Source: Lentimicrobiaceae bacterium
GTDB taxonomy: Bacteria; Bacteroidota; Bacteroidia; Bacteroidales; WCHB1-69
Assembly (NCBI GenBank): GCA_009787485.1
Contig: WQWP01000031.1
Coordinates: forward strand, 1-20,264
DNA length: 20,264 bases
Direction of reading: 5' to 3'
Shown here: positions 1-6,927 of the stretch, one piece after another
Layout: every line of letters begins with the position of its first letter
Position numbering within the stretch: the first letter of the stretch is position 1
Made by a program: the position numbers and the translations under genes
The notes under the pieces: generated by a model
What the model was told of the DNA's origin: nothing
The model's database searches: none
The model's input: only the letters and a program-made list of their open reading frames with translations

Positions 1-72
1 CACGGCAACAAAGGCGTAGAAGCCGCCTATACTTGTTTGAAAATGCTTGAATTACAACAAAAAATAAATTAG
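1..72 (+). CDS. C-terminal end of an unidentified protein (5' truncated)
   Basis: The first 72 bases are an open frame that enters from the left edge and stops with TAG, giving 23 residues that begin HGNKGVEAAY and end LELQQKIN. I do not recognise the family from so short a tail. The stop lies 11 bases before the fmt start on the same strand, and no -7 box is visible between them. The two genes are therefore probably co-transcribed. Confidence 0.6.
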   Translation, partial: HGNKGVEAAYTCLKMLELQQKIN

Positions 73-83
73 ACTTTTTTACT

Positions 84-1028
84 ATGCGTGTGGTTTTTAT
101 GGGAACCCCCGACTTTGCAGTGGCAACATTAGAAGCCATTTATCATTCAGCGCACGAGATTGTGGGCGTGGTAACCACCCCCGACAAGCCGGCAGGAAGA
201 GGCTTGCAATTGCAATGCTCTGAGGTGAAAAAATATGCTGTTGAAAAAGGACTCCCCGTTCTACAACCTGCAAAACTAAAAGATTCCGAATTTATTGAAA
301 CCTTAGTAGCATGGAATGCAGATGTTTTTGTGGTGGTGGCTTTCCGCATGTTGCCGCAAGAGGTTTACGCTATGCCACCGCAGGGAACTTTTAATGTGCA
401 TGCATCTTTGCTACCGCAATATCGCGGCGCGGCGCCCATCCATTGGGCAATTATGAACGGCGAAACAAAAACCGGAATCACTACTTTTTTCCTTAATGAT
501 AAAATTGATTGCGGAGATATTATCTTGCAACAAGAAGTTGATATTCTGCCAAATGAAACAACCGGAGAACTTTATAACAGATTGAAAGTGCTGGGCGCAG
601 AAGCCGCATTAGAAACTTTGGCACTCATCGAAAAAGGCGATTTCAGCCGGCAACCACAAAATTGCGTAAACGATAATTCCATTAAACTTGCTCCAAAAAT
701 TCACAAAGAAGACACAGTAATTGATTGGAACCTTCCCGCAAAAAATATTATCAATAAAATTCGCGGACTTGCTCCTTATCCGGGCGCCGTAACTTTTCTT
801 ACAAAAAACACCGGAGAAAAAACTTCCCTGAAAATATTTGGAGCGGCTATTACCTTTGAAAAATCAGCAGAAATATTGGGAAAAATAGATACGGATGATA
901 AAACTTTTTTTTACATTGCTGCGAAAGATTTTAAGATAGCCATACATAATTTGCAAATGGAAGGGAAGAAAAGAATGCATGTGGATTCTTTTTTGCAAGG
1001 GAATAAAATCTCACAATTTATATTGTAA
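84..1028 (+). CDS. fmt: Methionyl-tRNA formyltransferase
   Basis: This cytosolic enzyme transfers a formyl group from 10-formyl-tetrahydrofolate to the amino group of Met-tRNAfMet, making the bacterial initiator tRNA. The 314-residue length is normal for the family. The N-terminal Rossmann-like formyltransferase fold starts MRVVFMGTPDFAVATLEAI. The signature with the catalytic Asn-His and the SLLPxYRG loop is seen at about residues 103-116 (NVHASLLPQYRGAA). It is followed by GITTFFLNDKIDCGDI, which carries the conserved catalytic Asp. The C-terminal tRNA-binding domain fills about residues 205-314. The gene follows the preceding one by 11 bases and probably lacks its own promoter. Identification is firm. 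Confidence 0.97.
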   Translation: MRVVFMGTPDFAVATLEAIYHSAHEIVGVVTTPDKPAGRGLQLQCSEVKKYAVEKGLPVLQPAKLKDSEFIETLVAWNADVFVVVAFRMLPQEVYAMPPQGTFNVHASLLPQYRGAAPIHWAIMNGETKTGITTFFLNDKIDCGDIILQQEVDILPNETTGELYNRLKVLGAEAALETLALIEKGDFSRQPQNCVNDNSIKLAPKIHKEDTVIDWNLPAKNIINKIRGLAPYPGAVTFLTKNTGEKTSLKIFGAAITFEKSAEILGKIDTDDKTFFYIAAKDFKIAIHNLQMEGKKRMHVDSFLQGNKISQFIL

Positions 1029-1071
1029 AAATGTAATGTTTTTTTTATTGATGTTTGTATAAGAAAAAATT

Positions 1072-1079
1072 TATTTTTG
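1072..1079 (+). promoter_or_regulatory. Bacteroidota -7 promoter box for the HU gene
   Basis: TATTTTTG followed by CG matches the TAnnTTTG consensus exactly. A -33-like ATTG lies at 1047-1050. Transcription would start near 1086, leaving a leader of about 35 bases before the HU start at 1121. Confidence 0.7.
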
Positions 1080-1120
1080 CGAAGTCATATAAATCTTACT
1101 AACCCTTAAAAAATATTATT

Positions 1121-1390
1121 ATGAACAAAGCCGAATTAATTACCGCAATGGCTGAAAAAGCCGGTTTAACCAAAGTTGATGCAAAAGCTGCATTGGAAGC
1201 ATTCGTATGTGCAACCTCCGGAGCGCTTGCAAAAGGCGACAAGTTGTCTCTCATTGGATTTGGAACGTTTTCAGTAAACCAACGTCCTGCAAGAAAAGGC
1301 AGAAATCCAAGAACGAAGAAAGAGATTATGATCCCTGCCAAGAAAGTGGTTAAATTCAAAGCCGGTGCAGAGCTTGCTGCAAAAGTTTAA
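1121..1390 (+). CDS. HU-family DNA-binding protein
   Basis: This is a small basic nucleoid protein that binds and bends DNA as a dimer. The 89-residue length is typical. The helical N-terminal half starts MNKAELITAMAEKAGL. The family signature GFGTFSVNQRPARKGRNP at about residues 47-64 forms the DNA-gripping beta arm, and the tail FKAGAELAAKV is the usual C-terminal strand and helix. One small deviation is KKE where most HU proteins have TGE after NPRT. The gene has its own promoter and a strong, regular codon choice, as expected for an abundant protein. It stops 4 bases before the convergent dprA stop, with no separate terminator. IHF-like naming cannot be excluded, but HU fits better. Confidence 0.95.
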   Translation: MNKAELITAMAEKAGLTKVDAKAALEAFVCATSGALAKGDKLSLIGFGTFSVNQRPARKGRNPRTKKEIMIPAKKVVKFKAGAELAAKV

Positions 1391-1394
1391 TTTT

Positions 1395-2501
1395 TTAGCA
1401 CGCAATCAATCTATACCTTTTCCCCGGAAGCGCCTCAATTATTCCGTTTAGCTCCAATCCTAATAAAACGGAAGCAATCTTTGAGGACGTTAATGTTTGT
1501 GTATTTGCTATTAATTCGTCAATATGGGGGTCTTTTAAGTGGCGTATCACAGAGATTACATTCTCCTCATCTTCATTTAATTCTTTAAAAAGTTGCGGTT
1601 GCATTTGAGCCGGTTTTTCGGCATCCCAGCCCATCATTTCAATAATATCCTTGCCGGAGGTTACCAATGCCGCTAAATTTTGGCGAATCAATTCATGGCA
1701 TCCTTCATGCGAAGGCTCCAGTACCGACCCCGGAATGGCAAACACATCGCGCTGATAAGAGTGTGCGATGCAAGCAGTAATAATACTGCCGCCGCGTTTG
1801 CCGGTTTCTACCACCAACAAAGCATCGGCCATGCCGGCAATAATCCGGTTGCGTTTCGGGAAATTTTGACGGTCGGGCATTGTATAGAACGAAAACTCCG
1901 AAACCAATGTACTCCCTAAATCTACCATCTTTTTTGCTAAATTTTTGTTGGAAGAAGGATAAATATTTCCAAATCCGGAACCCAAAACACCTACCGTATG
2001 CAAATGGTAATCTAAAGCGGCTTCGTGCGCAAAAGTGTCTATTCCTATAGCTAAACCGCTGATAATAGAAATGTTGTGTGAAGATAAATCGGAGACTACG
2101 CGCCGCACCATATCCTTTCCATACGAAGTAGCATGGCGTGTGCCTACAATACCCAATGTTTTCTCAAAATTGAATTGCTGAGCGCCTTTGTAGCAAAACA
2201 TATAAGGCGCATCGTTGCAATGCAGCAAGCGTTTCGGATATTCGGGGTCTGTGAAAAAACAATGCGTAATGTTGTTTTTGACTGCCGTATCTAACTCATC
2301 GTGCACCGCTTTTTGAATGGCAGCCGTTAACACCGGCGCTGCCGGAAATGAACGCGTAGTTTTCCATTTTTTGCGAACGGAATGAAAATCGAGAAACAGG
2401 GCGGAAGCGCTTCCGGAAAGCTGTAATAGTTTTTTTATCACAGCATTACCATATCCTTTTTGATACGATAGCGCCATTTTGTAAAAGAGTTCGTTGAGCA
2501 T
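1395..2501 (-). CDS. dprA: DNA-processing protein DprA/Smf
   Basis: DprA binds single-stranded DNA entering the cell during natural transformation and loads RecA on it. The 368 residues show a helical N-terminal region and then the Rossmann-like core with the expected motifs: GTRHATSYG at about 120-128, SGLAIGIDTFAH at 148-159, RNRIIAG at 217-223 and GGSIITA at 237-243. The C-terminal 70 or so residues resemble the winged-helix DML1-like domain. The start sits about 18 bases downstream of the predicted transcription start for a -7 box at 2526-2533. Its promoter is nearly a twin of that of the secreted nuclease gene starting at 9510. No other competence gene lies in the window. Confidence 0.96.
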   Translation of the reverse strand: MLNELFYKMALSYQKGYGNAVIKKLLQLSGSASALFLDFHSVRKKWKTTRSFPAAPVLTAAIQKAVHDELDTAVKNNITHCFFTDPEYPKRLLHCNDAPYMFCYKGAQQFNFEKTLGIVGTRHATSYGKDMVRRVVSDLSSHNISIISGLAIGIDTFAHEAALDYHLHTVGVLGSGFGNIYPSSNKNLAKKMVDLGSTLVSEFSFYTMPDRQNFPKRNRIIAGMADALLVVETGKRGGSIITACIAHSYQRDVFAIPGSVLEPSHEGCHELIRQNLAALVTSGKDIIEMMGWDAEKPAQMQPQLFKELNEDEENVISVIRHLKDPHIDELIANTQTLTSSKIASVLLGLELNGIIEALPGKRYRLIAC

Positions 2502-2520
2502 ATTTTTTAGTAAAGAATGA

Positions 2521-2556
2521 GGCGGCGAATATAGTAAAAATCGAAGCGTTTGTCAA
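2521..2556 (-). promoter_or_regulatory. dprA promoter (-33 TTGAC and -7 TATATTCG)
   Basis: Read on the minus strand, TTGAC (2552-2556) is followed after exactly 18 bases by TATATTCG (2526-2533) and CCGCC. The architecture is that of Bacteroidota promoters. The first 11 bases, TTGACAAACGC, and the CCGCC after the -7 box are identical to the promoter at 9386-9421. A run of nine G (2557-2565, plus strand) directly abuts the -33 box on its upstream side. Confidence 0.7.
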
Positions 2557-2566
2557 GGGGGGGGGA

Positions 2567-2651
2567 CTCTGTGATTTTTTGTGTTCTCAGTGTCTCTGTG
2601 CTAAAAAAAACATTCAGCACAGAGACACTGAGAGCGCAGAGGGTCACAGAG
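2567..2651. repeat. Long hairpin: 36-bp gapless stem with a 13-base loop
   Basis: Bases 2567-2602 pair with 2616-2651 without a single gap. The inner 17 pairs (CTCAGTGTCTCTGTGCT at 2586-2602 with its exact complement) are perfect. The outer 19 contain 13 Watson-Crick pairs and 6 T-G oppositions, which would be U-G wobbles in a plus-strand RNA. The loop is A-rich. The right arm covers the stop codon (2644-2646) and last codons of the DUF3795 gene. It may act as a terminator or as a REP-like repeat element; the hairpin at 11988-12047 has similar content. Confidence 0.85.
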
Positions 2652-2946
2652 ATTTTAAAGCAGCAACGCGGTCATCTATACTTTTTTGATGCTCTTCTTC
2701 GGAGCATGAGGGGTCTTTAGTAGCAAAATAGATTTGGCAGGGCAAATCCGCACATTCGCCACAATGGGCAAATCCTTTTTCGTTTCTACAACAATTATAA
2801 ATAGGACAAACCTCCAAATCCATGAATTTTGTCCAGAAAATTTTGCCTTCTTCGGCATTGCAACCGGCGCACGTTGCTTCGGGGTAATTGATGGATAAAA
2901 CATCCATACACTTTTGGCAGTCTATGCCACAACAGGAAATGTTCAT
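2644..2946 (-). CDS. DUF3795 domain-containing cysteine-rich protein
   Basis: This 100-residue protein has 13 cysteines, including CCGIDCQKC near the N-terminus, CAGC at 26-29, a CPIYNCC block at 47-53 and CGECADLPC at 62-70. This spacing is typical of DUF3795, a family presumed to bind metal (zinc or an iron-sulfur cluster) but without an established reaction. No signal peptide or membrane segment is visible, so it is probably cytosolic. A minus-strand -7 box, TATTTTCG at 2972-2979, gives a leader of about 20 bases. The last codons lie inside the long hairpin at 2567-2651, so the element may have set the present stop. Confidence 0.85.
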   Translation of the reverse strand: MNISCCGIDCQKCMDVLSINYPEATCAGCNAEEGKIFWTKFMDLEVCPIYNCCRNEKGFAHCGECADLPCQIYFATKDPSCSEEEHQKSIDDRVAALKSL

Positions 2947-2948
2947 AA

Positions 2949-3320
2949 GCTTTTAGGTTTTTTAATGGGGGCGAAAATATATTATTTAATGCAGGTTTTA
3001 GAAAAATCTTATCTTTTGCCTCAAAATGGTACGAGAAACAGCAGAAAGATTTAGGCAAGCGCTTTTTAAATGAAATGAAAATGGCGTTTGATATTATTTG
3101 CAAAAGTCCGGAATTATTTGGCTTCGAACTTGCGCGCGCTCCCGAAAAGCTGCTGGGACTCGACCGGAAAAATACCGTTATCGGAAAGGCTCGTGGGAAG
3201 GCAGGCACTAAAACCATTCAAACCAAAGACGAACGCGCCAATTTGGTATATGCCATTAAAATTTTGGTAAAAAACGACGGCTATTTAAAAATCGGAATGT
3301 ACGGAGATGTAAGGTTTTAA
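2949..3320 (+). pseudogene. Fused relic: ParE-like toxin piece joined to an HlyD-like C-terminus
   Basis: An open frame runs from just after a TAA (2946-2948) to a TAA at 3318-3320, but its first ATG is only at 3075, in the middle of recognisable similarity. Residues from 3024-3116 (KWYEKQQKDLGKRFLNE and onward to SPELF) resemble the helical part of ParE/RelE-superfamily toxins, without the N-terminal strand or the C-terminal catalytic half. From about 3207 the frame reads TKTIQTKDERANLVYAIKI and ends KNDGYLKIGMYGDVRF, which is how HlyD-family membrane fusion proteins of efflux systems typically end. The roughly 30 residues between are unassigned. No promoter or good start is seen. I read it as two gene fragments brought together in frame; both assignments come from remembered family patterns. 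Confidence 0.5.
2972..2979 (-). promoter_or_regulatory. -7 promoter box for the DUF3795 gene
   Basis: On the minus strand this reads TATTTTCG followed by CCCCC. The distance to the start codon at 2946 is about 25 bases. No clear -33 box is visible. Confidence 0.5.
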
Positions 3321-3946
3321 TCGAAAATTTTGCCATATTGCGATTCAAAACTGATACGTGTGAGCAGGGAGCGCCCTAAAGTTACCTCGTTGATATACTC
3401 TAATTCTTCGCCGATGCCCACGCCCCGCGCCAACAAGGAAATTTTCGGTATTTTTTCTACACAATGCTTATAAATATAAAAATTCGTAGTGTCTCCTTCG
3501 GCAGTGGAAGGCAGCGCCAAAATAATTTCTTCAATGTTTTGGGCTTCAATACGTTGAAAAAGCTCCTGCAATTTTAACTGCCCGGGACCAATACCATCAA
3601 TGGGAGAAATAACGCCGCCAAGCACGTGATATACCCCTTGAAACTGGTTGGTATTTTCAATGGCAATCACATCTCTAATATCTTGAACTACACAGATAAC
3701 ACCGGCATTTCGTTTGAGATTGCTACAAATATCGCAAACTTCCCCATCGGAAATCGCAAAACAATGCCTGCAAATTTTTAACGACGATTTCAGTTCGGTT
3801 AAGGCGTGTGTTAACATTTTCACCTCAGCGGTTTCGGTATTTACCAAATGTAACGCTAATCTCAAAGCCGTTCTTCGCCCAATGCCCGGCAACTTGGCGA
3901 TTTCATTTACTGCATTTTCAAGAATTTTGGAATAGTTGGTGAGCAT
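3317..3946 (-). CDS. recR: Recombination mediator protein RecR
   Basis: RecR works with RecO and RecF to load RecA onto single-stranded DNA at gaps. The 209-residue product has the N-terminal helix-hairpin-helix (LPGIGRRTALRLALHL, about 19-34), a four-cysteine zinc finger (C59, C62, C71, C74) and a Toprim domain beginning ICVVQDIRDVIAIE at about 84-97. The reading frame is open further upstream to 4111, but I chose the ATG at 3946. It gives the usual RecR length and N-terminus and lies about 20 bases downstream of the predicted start site of the -7 box at 3974-3981. The longer form would run through the hemW promoter and into hemW. The stop overlaps the end of the convergent relic by a few bases. 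Confidence 0.96.
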   Translation of the reverse strand: MLTNYSKILENAVNEIAKLPGIGRRTALRLALHLVNTETAEVKMLTHALTELKSSLKICRHCFAISDGEVCDICSNLKRNAGVICVVQDIRDVIAIENTNQFQGVYHVLGGVISPIDGIGPGQLKLQELFQRIEAQNIEEIILALPSTAEGDTTNFYIYKHCVEKIPKISLLARGVGIGEELEYINEVTLGRSLLTRISFESQYGKIFD

Positions 3947-3973
3947 TTTTTGTTCGATACGAAAATTAAATGG

Positions 3974-3981
3974 CGAAAATA
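3974..3981 (-). promoter_or_regulatory. -7 promoter box for recR
   Basis: On the minus strand this reads TATTTTCG followed by CCA, a good match to the phylum's -7 consensus. It is the mirror image of the identical box used for hemW at 4015-4022. The -33 region is not clear. Confidence 0.6.
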
Positions 3982-4014
3982 ATGTTTTATTGATAGAAAA
4001 GCGGGAAATTATCC

Positions 4015-4022
4015 TATTTTCG
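4015..4022 (+). promoter_or_regulatory. -7 promoter box for hemW
   Basis: TATTTTCG followed by CTC matches the consensus, with TTGAT at 3990-3994 as a possible -33 box. If transcription starts 7 bases after the box (near 4029), the ATG at 4031 would be almost at the 5' end. hemW may therefore have a leaderless or nearly leaderless message. Confidence 0.6.
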
Positions 4023-4030
4023 CTCTCCTT

Positions 4031-5167
4031 ATGGCAGGTATTTATATTCACATTCCATTTTGTAAAAAAAAGTGCATTTATTGCAACTTTTATTCTATTG
4101 TAAATATGCAAAAATTTGAGAAATATGTGGAAGCAGTGGTAAAAGAAGTAGAAAGGAGCGACGGCGGCTTGCCGCCGGATGACGGAAGAGGTGATAAAAC
4201 AATCAACACCTTATACTTCGGTGGCGGCACTCCTAGCCTACTGCCCATCCATTCCTTACAAAAAATCATAACCACCATCCATAAAACCTTCAACATCGCT
4301 ACTGAGGTAGAATGTACAATTGAAGGAAATCCCGAGCAACTTACGTTAGCATATTTGAAAGATTTGAACTCATTGGGTTTTAACAGAATAAGCATTGGCG
4401 TACAATCTTTTAACGATGATATTCTACATTTTTTAGGAAGAACACACTCAGGAAAAGATGCTTTTCATGCCATTGAAAACGCACAAATAGCCGGTTTTGA
4501 AAACATTTCGATAGACCTCATGTATGGAATTTATATGCGCTCGCTGCAAGATTGGAAAAACGAGTTGAAAACAGTTTTTCAATTGCCTGTCAAACATTTA
4601 TCTGCATATTCATTAACCGTTGAGGAAAATACATTATTGCATAAAAAAATAGCACAACAAAAAATACTTCAAATTGATGAATATCGATCTTTACAAGAAT
4701 TGAGATTATTGATGGATGAAACAGAAATAGCCGGTTTTGAGCATTACGAAGTTTCTAATTTTGCTTTAAGAGGCTATCATTCAAAACATAATTCTAATTA
4801 TTGGAATGGAACTCCTTACGTTGGGTTTGGCGCTTCGGCACACAGTTTTACCGGAGCCACAAGAAGTTGGAACATTTCAAATGTAGAAAAATATATGCAA
4901 GCCATAGAAGGGAAAGGGCCTTTTTTTGAGACAGAATATTTAACCCCTGTAGATCAACGCAATGAATTTATTTTGTTAGGATTAAGAACGAAATCAGGCA
5001 TTGACTTGGCGTGTTTTGAATCTCGTTTCGGCACTGACAAAATGAACGAATTGCTCAAAGCATTAGAAAAAATTGACCCGAAGTATTACCATCATCATAA
5101 TCATCACATTGCGATTACGAAAGAGGGGTTGCCGTTGCTGGATTTTATAACGGCGCAATTGTTTTAA
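4031..5167 (+). CDS. hemW: Radical SAM haem chaperone HemW (formerly called oxygen-independent coproporphyrinogen oxidase-like)
   Basis: HemW binds haem and a [4Fe-4S] cluster and delivers haem to target proteins. The 378 residues start MAGIYIHIPFCKKKCIYCNF, with the radical SAM cysteines C11, C15 and C18. The SAM-binding GGGTPS lies at 64-69, the GNPEQLT segment at about 107-113, and the HNSNYWNGTPYVGFGASAHSF-like block typical of the HemN/HemW C-terminal region at about 254-275. The CxxxCxxC spacing with Phe-Tyr context suits HemW rather than true HemN. Residues 44-51 are encoded by a GC-rich palindrome (4162-4177) in the loop before the GGGTPS strand. A His-rich stretch (YYHHHNHH) near the C-terminus is unusual. 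The phosphohexomutase gene follows closely. Confidence 0.93.
   Translation: MAGIYIHIPFCKKKCIYCNFYSIVNMQKFEKYVEAVVKEVERSDGGLPPDDGRGDKTINTLYFGGGTPSLLPIHSLQKIITTIHKTFNIATEVECTIEGNPEQLTLAYLKDLNSLGFNRISIGVQSFNDDILHFLGRTHSGKDAFHAIENAQIAGFENISIDLMYGIYMRSLQDWKNELKTVFQLPVKHLSAYSLTVEENTLLHKKIAQQKILQIDEYRSLQELRLLMDETEIAGFEHYEVSNFALRGYHSKHNSNYWNGTPYVGFGASAHSFTGATRSWNISNVEKYMQAIEGKGPFFETEYLTPVDQRNEFILLGLRTKSGIDLACFESRFGTDKMNELLKALEKIDPKYYHHHNHHIAITKEGLPLLDFITAQLF
4162..4177. repeat. Perfect GC-rich palindrome inside hemW
   Basis: CGGCGGC, TT, GCCGCCG forms a perfect 7-bp stem with a 2-base loop in an otherwise AT-rich gene. It is read in frame as part of DGGLPPDD, in a surface loop before the SAM-binding motif. 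It looks like a short palindromic insertion tolerated in a variable loop. Confidence 0.75.
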
Positions 5168-5177
5168 TTTTTTTTAT

Positions 5178-5185
5178 GATATTTG
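5178..5185 (+). promoter_or_regulatory. Possible -7 promoter box for the phosphohexomutase gene
   Basis: GATATTTG followed by CCG matches 7 of 8 positions of TAnnTTTG. Its predicted start near 5192 lies after the upstream ATG (5176) and before the one at 5203. This supports the shorter protein. Confidence 0.4.
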
Positions 5186-5202
5186 CCGAAAAGTTATTCA
5201 TC

Positions 5203-6927
5203 ATGGAAAATTTGATTACAGAAAAAGTAAATATTTGGCTTAATGGAAATTGCGACCAAGCCACAAAAGATGAGATTGCACAACTCATGCAAACCAACGA
5301 AAAAGAATTGGCAGATGCTTTCTATAAAGATTTGGAATTTGGCACGGGCGGGCTGCGCGGCATCATGGGCGTGGGCACCAACCGAATGAATAAATACACG
5401 GTTGGATTTGCCACCCAAGGGTTTGCCAATTATTTAAAACAACAGTTTCCCAATAAATTACTGAAAGTAGCCATCGGTTTCGATTCAAGAAATTACAGTC
5501 AATATTTTGCCGGCATTACGGCGGATGTTTTTTCAGCAAACGGTATTTTTTGCTATCTCTTTGAGGAACTGCGCCCTACGCCTGAATTGTCCTTTGCCGT
5601 TCGGGAGTTGCAATGTGATGGCGGCGTCATGGTAACCGCCTCTCACAATCCCAAAGAATACAACGGCTACAAAGCGTATTGGAATGATGGCGCCCAATTG
5701 GTTCCGCCCCACGATATCAATGTGATGGACGCTGTAACTCAAATTTCTACCTTCGATGATGTGAAATGGGAACGCAATTCCAATCTTGTGCAAATGCTTG
5801 GAGAAGAGATGGATAAACTTTATTTAAAACGGGTACAAACGTTATCTTTTGCCAACAAAGCCATAGAAAATGCGGCGAAATTTCTTAAAATTGTTTACAC
5901 GCCGCTTCATGGCACAGGCATTACCATGGTGCCGAAAGCTTTGAAAATGTGGGGATTTGAAAATGTTTGCATCGTGGAAGACCAAAGCATTCCCAACGGC
6001 GAGTTTCCAACGGTGGTTTCGCCCAACCCCGAAGAAAAAGCAGCCATGGAATTAGCGCTCAAAAAAGCCAAAGAAATAGATGCCGACCTTATCTTAGCTA
6101 CAGACCCAGACGCAGATAGAATTGCCGCAGGTATAAAAAATTTACAAGGCGAATATTTGCTGATTAACGGAAATCAAATCGTGATTCTATTGACTCATTA
6201 TCTTTTATCACAACTCAAAGATGAAAATAAGTTACATCCTTCCGATTTCATTATCAAGACGATTGTTTCTACTGAACTGATTCCTGAAATGGCAAAACAT
6301 TATGAAATAGACTGTTACGATGTTCTCACCGGTTTTAAAAACATTGCTGCGATTATTCGGAAGTATGAAGGAAAACGGAAATATGTTGGCGGTGGCGAAG
6401 AAAGTTTCGGTTACCTTGCCGGCGATTTTGTGCGCGACAAAGATGCCGTTTCCGCTTGCTGCCTGTTTGCCGAAATGACAGCACAAGCCATTGCAAATGA
6501 AAGCACTTTATTTATTGAACTGCTCAAAATTTATCAAAAATACGGATTTTACAAAGAAGATCTGGTGTCCATTACCAAAAAAGGGAAAGAGGGTTTAGAG
6601 GATATCAAACAAATGATGGTGAATTACCGGAATAATCCGCCCAAAGAAATTAACGGAAGTAAAGTTATCTACATTAAGGATTATTTATTACATAAAATGC
6701 AGGATTTGCGCACCGGAAAAACAGAAAAAATTGACTTACCTACTTCCGATGTATTGCAATTTTTTACGGAAGACGGGTCAAAAGTTTCTGTAAGACCTTC
6801 GGGAACTGAACCTAAGATTAAATACTATTTTGCGGTGTGCCAAAAATTATCTGATATTCACGAAGTTGATGAGTTAGACAAAACTTTAGCCGCACGCATT
6901 GAAGCGATTAAAAATTCGATTATTTAG
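5203..6927 (+). CDS. Phospho-sugar mutase (phosphoglucomutase/phosphomannomutase family)
   Basis: Enzymes of this alpha-D-phosphohexomutase family interconvert hexose 1- and 6-phosphates through a phosphoserine, feeding glycolysis and sugar-nucleotide synthesis. The four family landmarks are all present in the 574-residue product: TASHNP at 145-150 with the phosphorylated Ser147, the Mg-binding DPDADR at 301-306, the sugar-binding GEESFG at 398-403, and the phosphate-binding RPSGTEPKIK near the C-terminus. The GTGGLRG loop near residue 47 is that of the large PGM2/PgcA-like branch. Whether glucose, mannose or deoxyribose/pentose phosphate is preferred cannot be read from sequence. An in-frame ATG at 5176 exists, but 5203 gives the usual N-terminus (MENLITEKVNIWLNG) and fits the promoter. 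The 3' end overlaps the convergent FKBP gene by 8 bases. Confidence 0.93.
   Translation: MENLITEKVNIWLNGNCDQATKDEIAQLMQTNEKELADAFYKDLEFGTGGLRGIMGVGTNRMNKYTVGFATQGFANYLKQQFPNKLLKVAIGFDSRNYSQYFAGITADVFSANGIFCYLFEELRPTPELSFAVRELQCDGGVMVTASHNPKEYNGYKAYWNDGAQLVPPHDINVMDAVTQISTFDDVKWERNSNLVQMLGEEMDKLYLKRVQTLSFANKAIENAAKFLKIVYTPLHGTGITMVPKALKMWGFENVCIVEDQSIPNGEFPTVVSPNPEEKAAMELALKKAKEIDADLILATDPDADRIAAGIKNLQGEYLLINGNQIVILLTHYLLSQLKDENKLHPSDFIIKTIVSTELIPEMAKHYEIDCYDVLTGFKNIAAIIRKYEGKRKYVGGGEESFGYLAGDFVRDKDAVSACCLFAEMTAQAIANESTLFIELLKIYQKYGFYKEDLVSITKKGKEGLEDIKQMMVNYRNNPPKEINGSKVIYIKDYLLHKMQDLRTGKTEKIDLPTSDVLQFFTEDGSKVSVRPSGTEPKIKYYFAVCQKLSDIHEVDELDKTLAARIEAIKNSII

Noticed and set aside
1099..1359. 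Minus-strand hydrophobic 86-residue reading frame opposite HU
   Set aside because: It is the reverse-strand shadow of the HU gene, whose sequence and promoter are clear.
3947..4111. Upstream extension of recR to a 264-residue protein
   Set aside because: The extra 55 residues do not belong to RecR, would run through the hemW promoter and overlap hemW itself; the ATG at 3946 gives the normal N-terminus.
5083..5109. His-rich stretch YYHHHNHH in HemW as a metal site
   Set aside because: It sits in a poorly conserved C-terminal part, and a run of CAT/CAC codons can arise by drift; nothing else supports metal binding there.
5176..5202. Earlier ATG for the phosphohexomutase
   Set aside because: It adds nine residues not typical of the family and lies upstream of the transcription start predicted from the -7-like box at 5178-5185.
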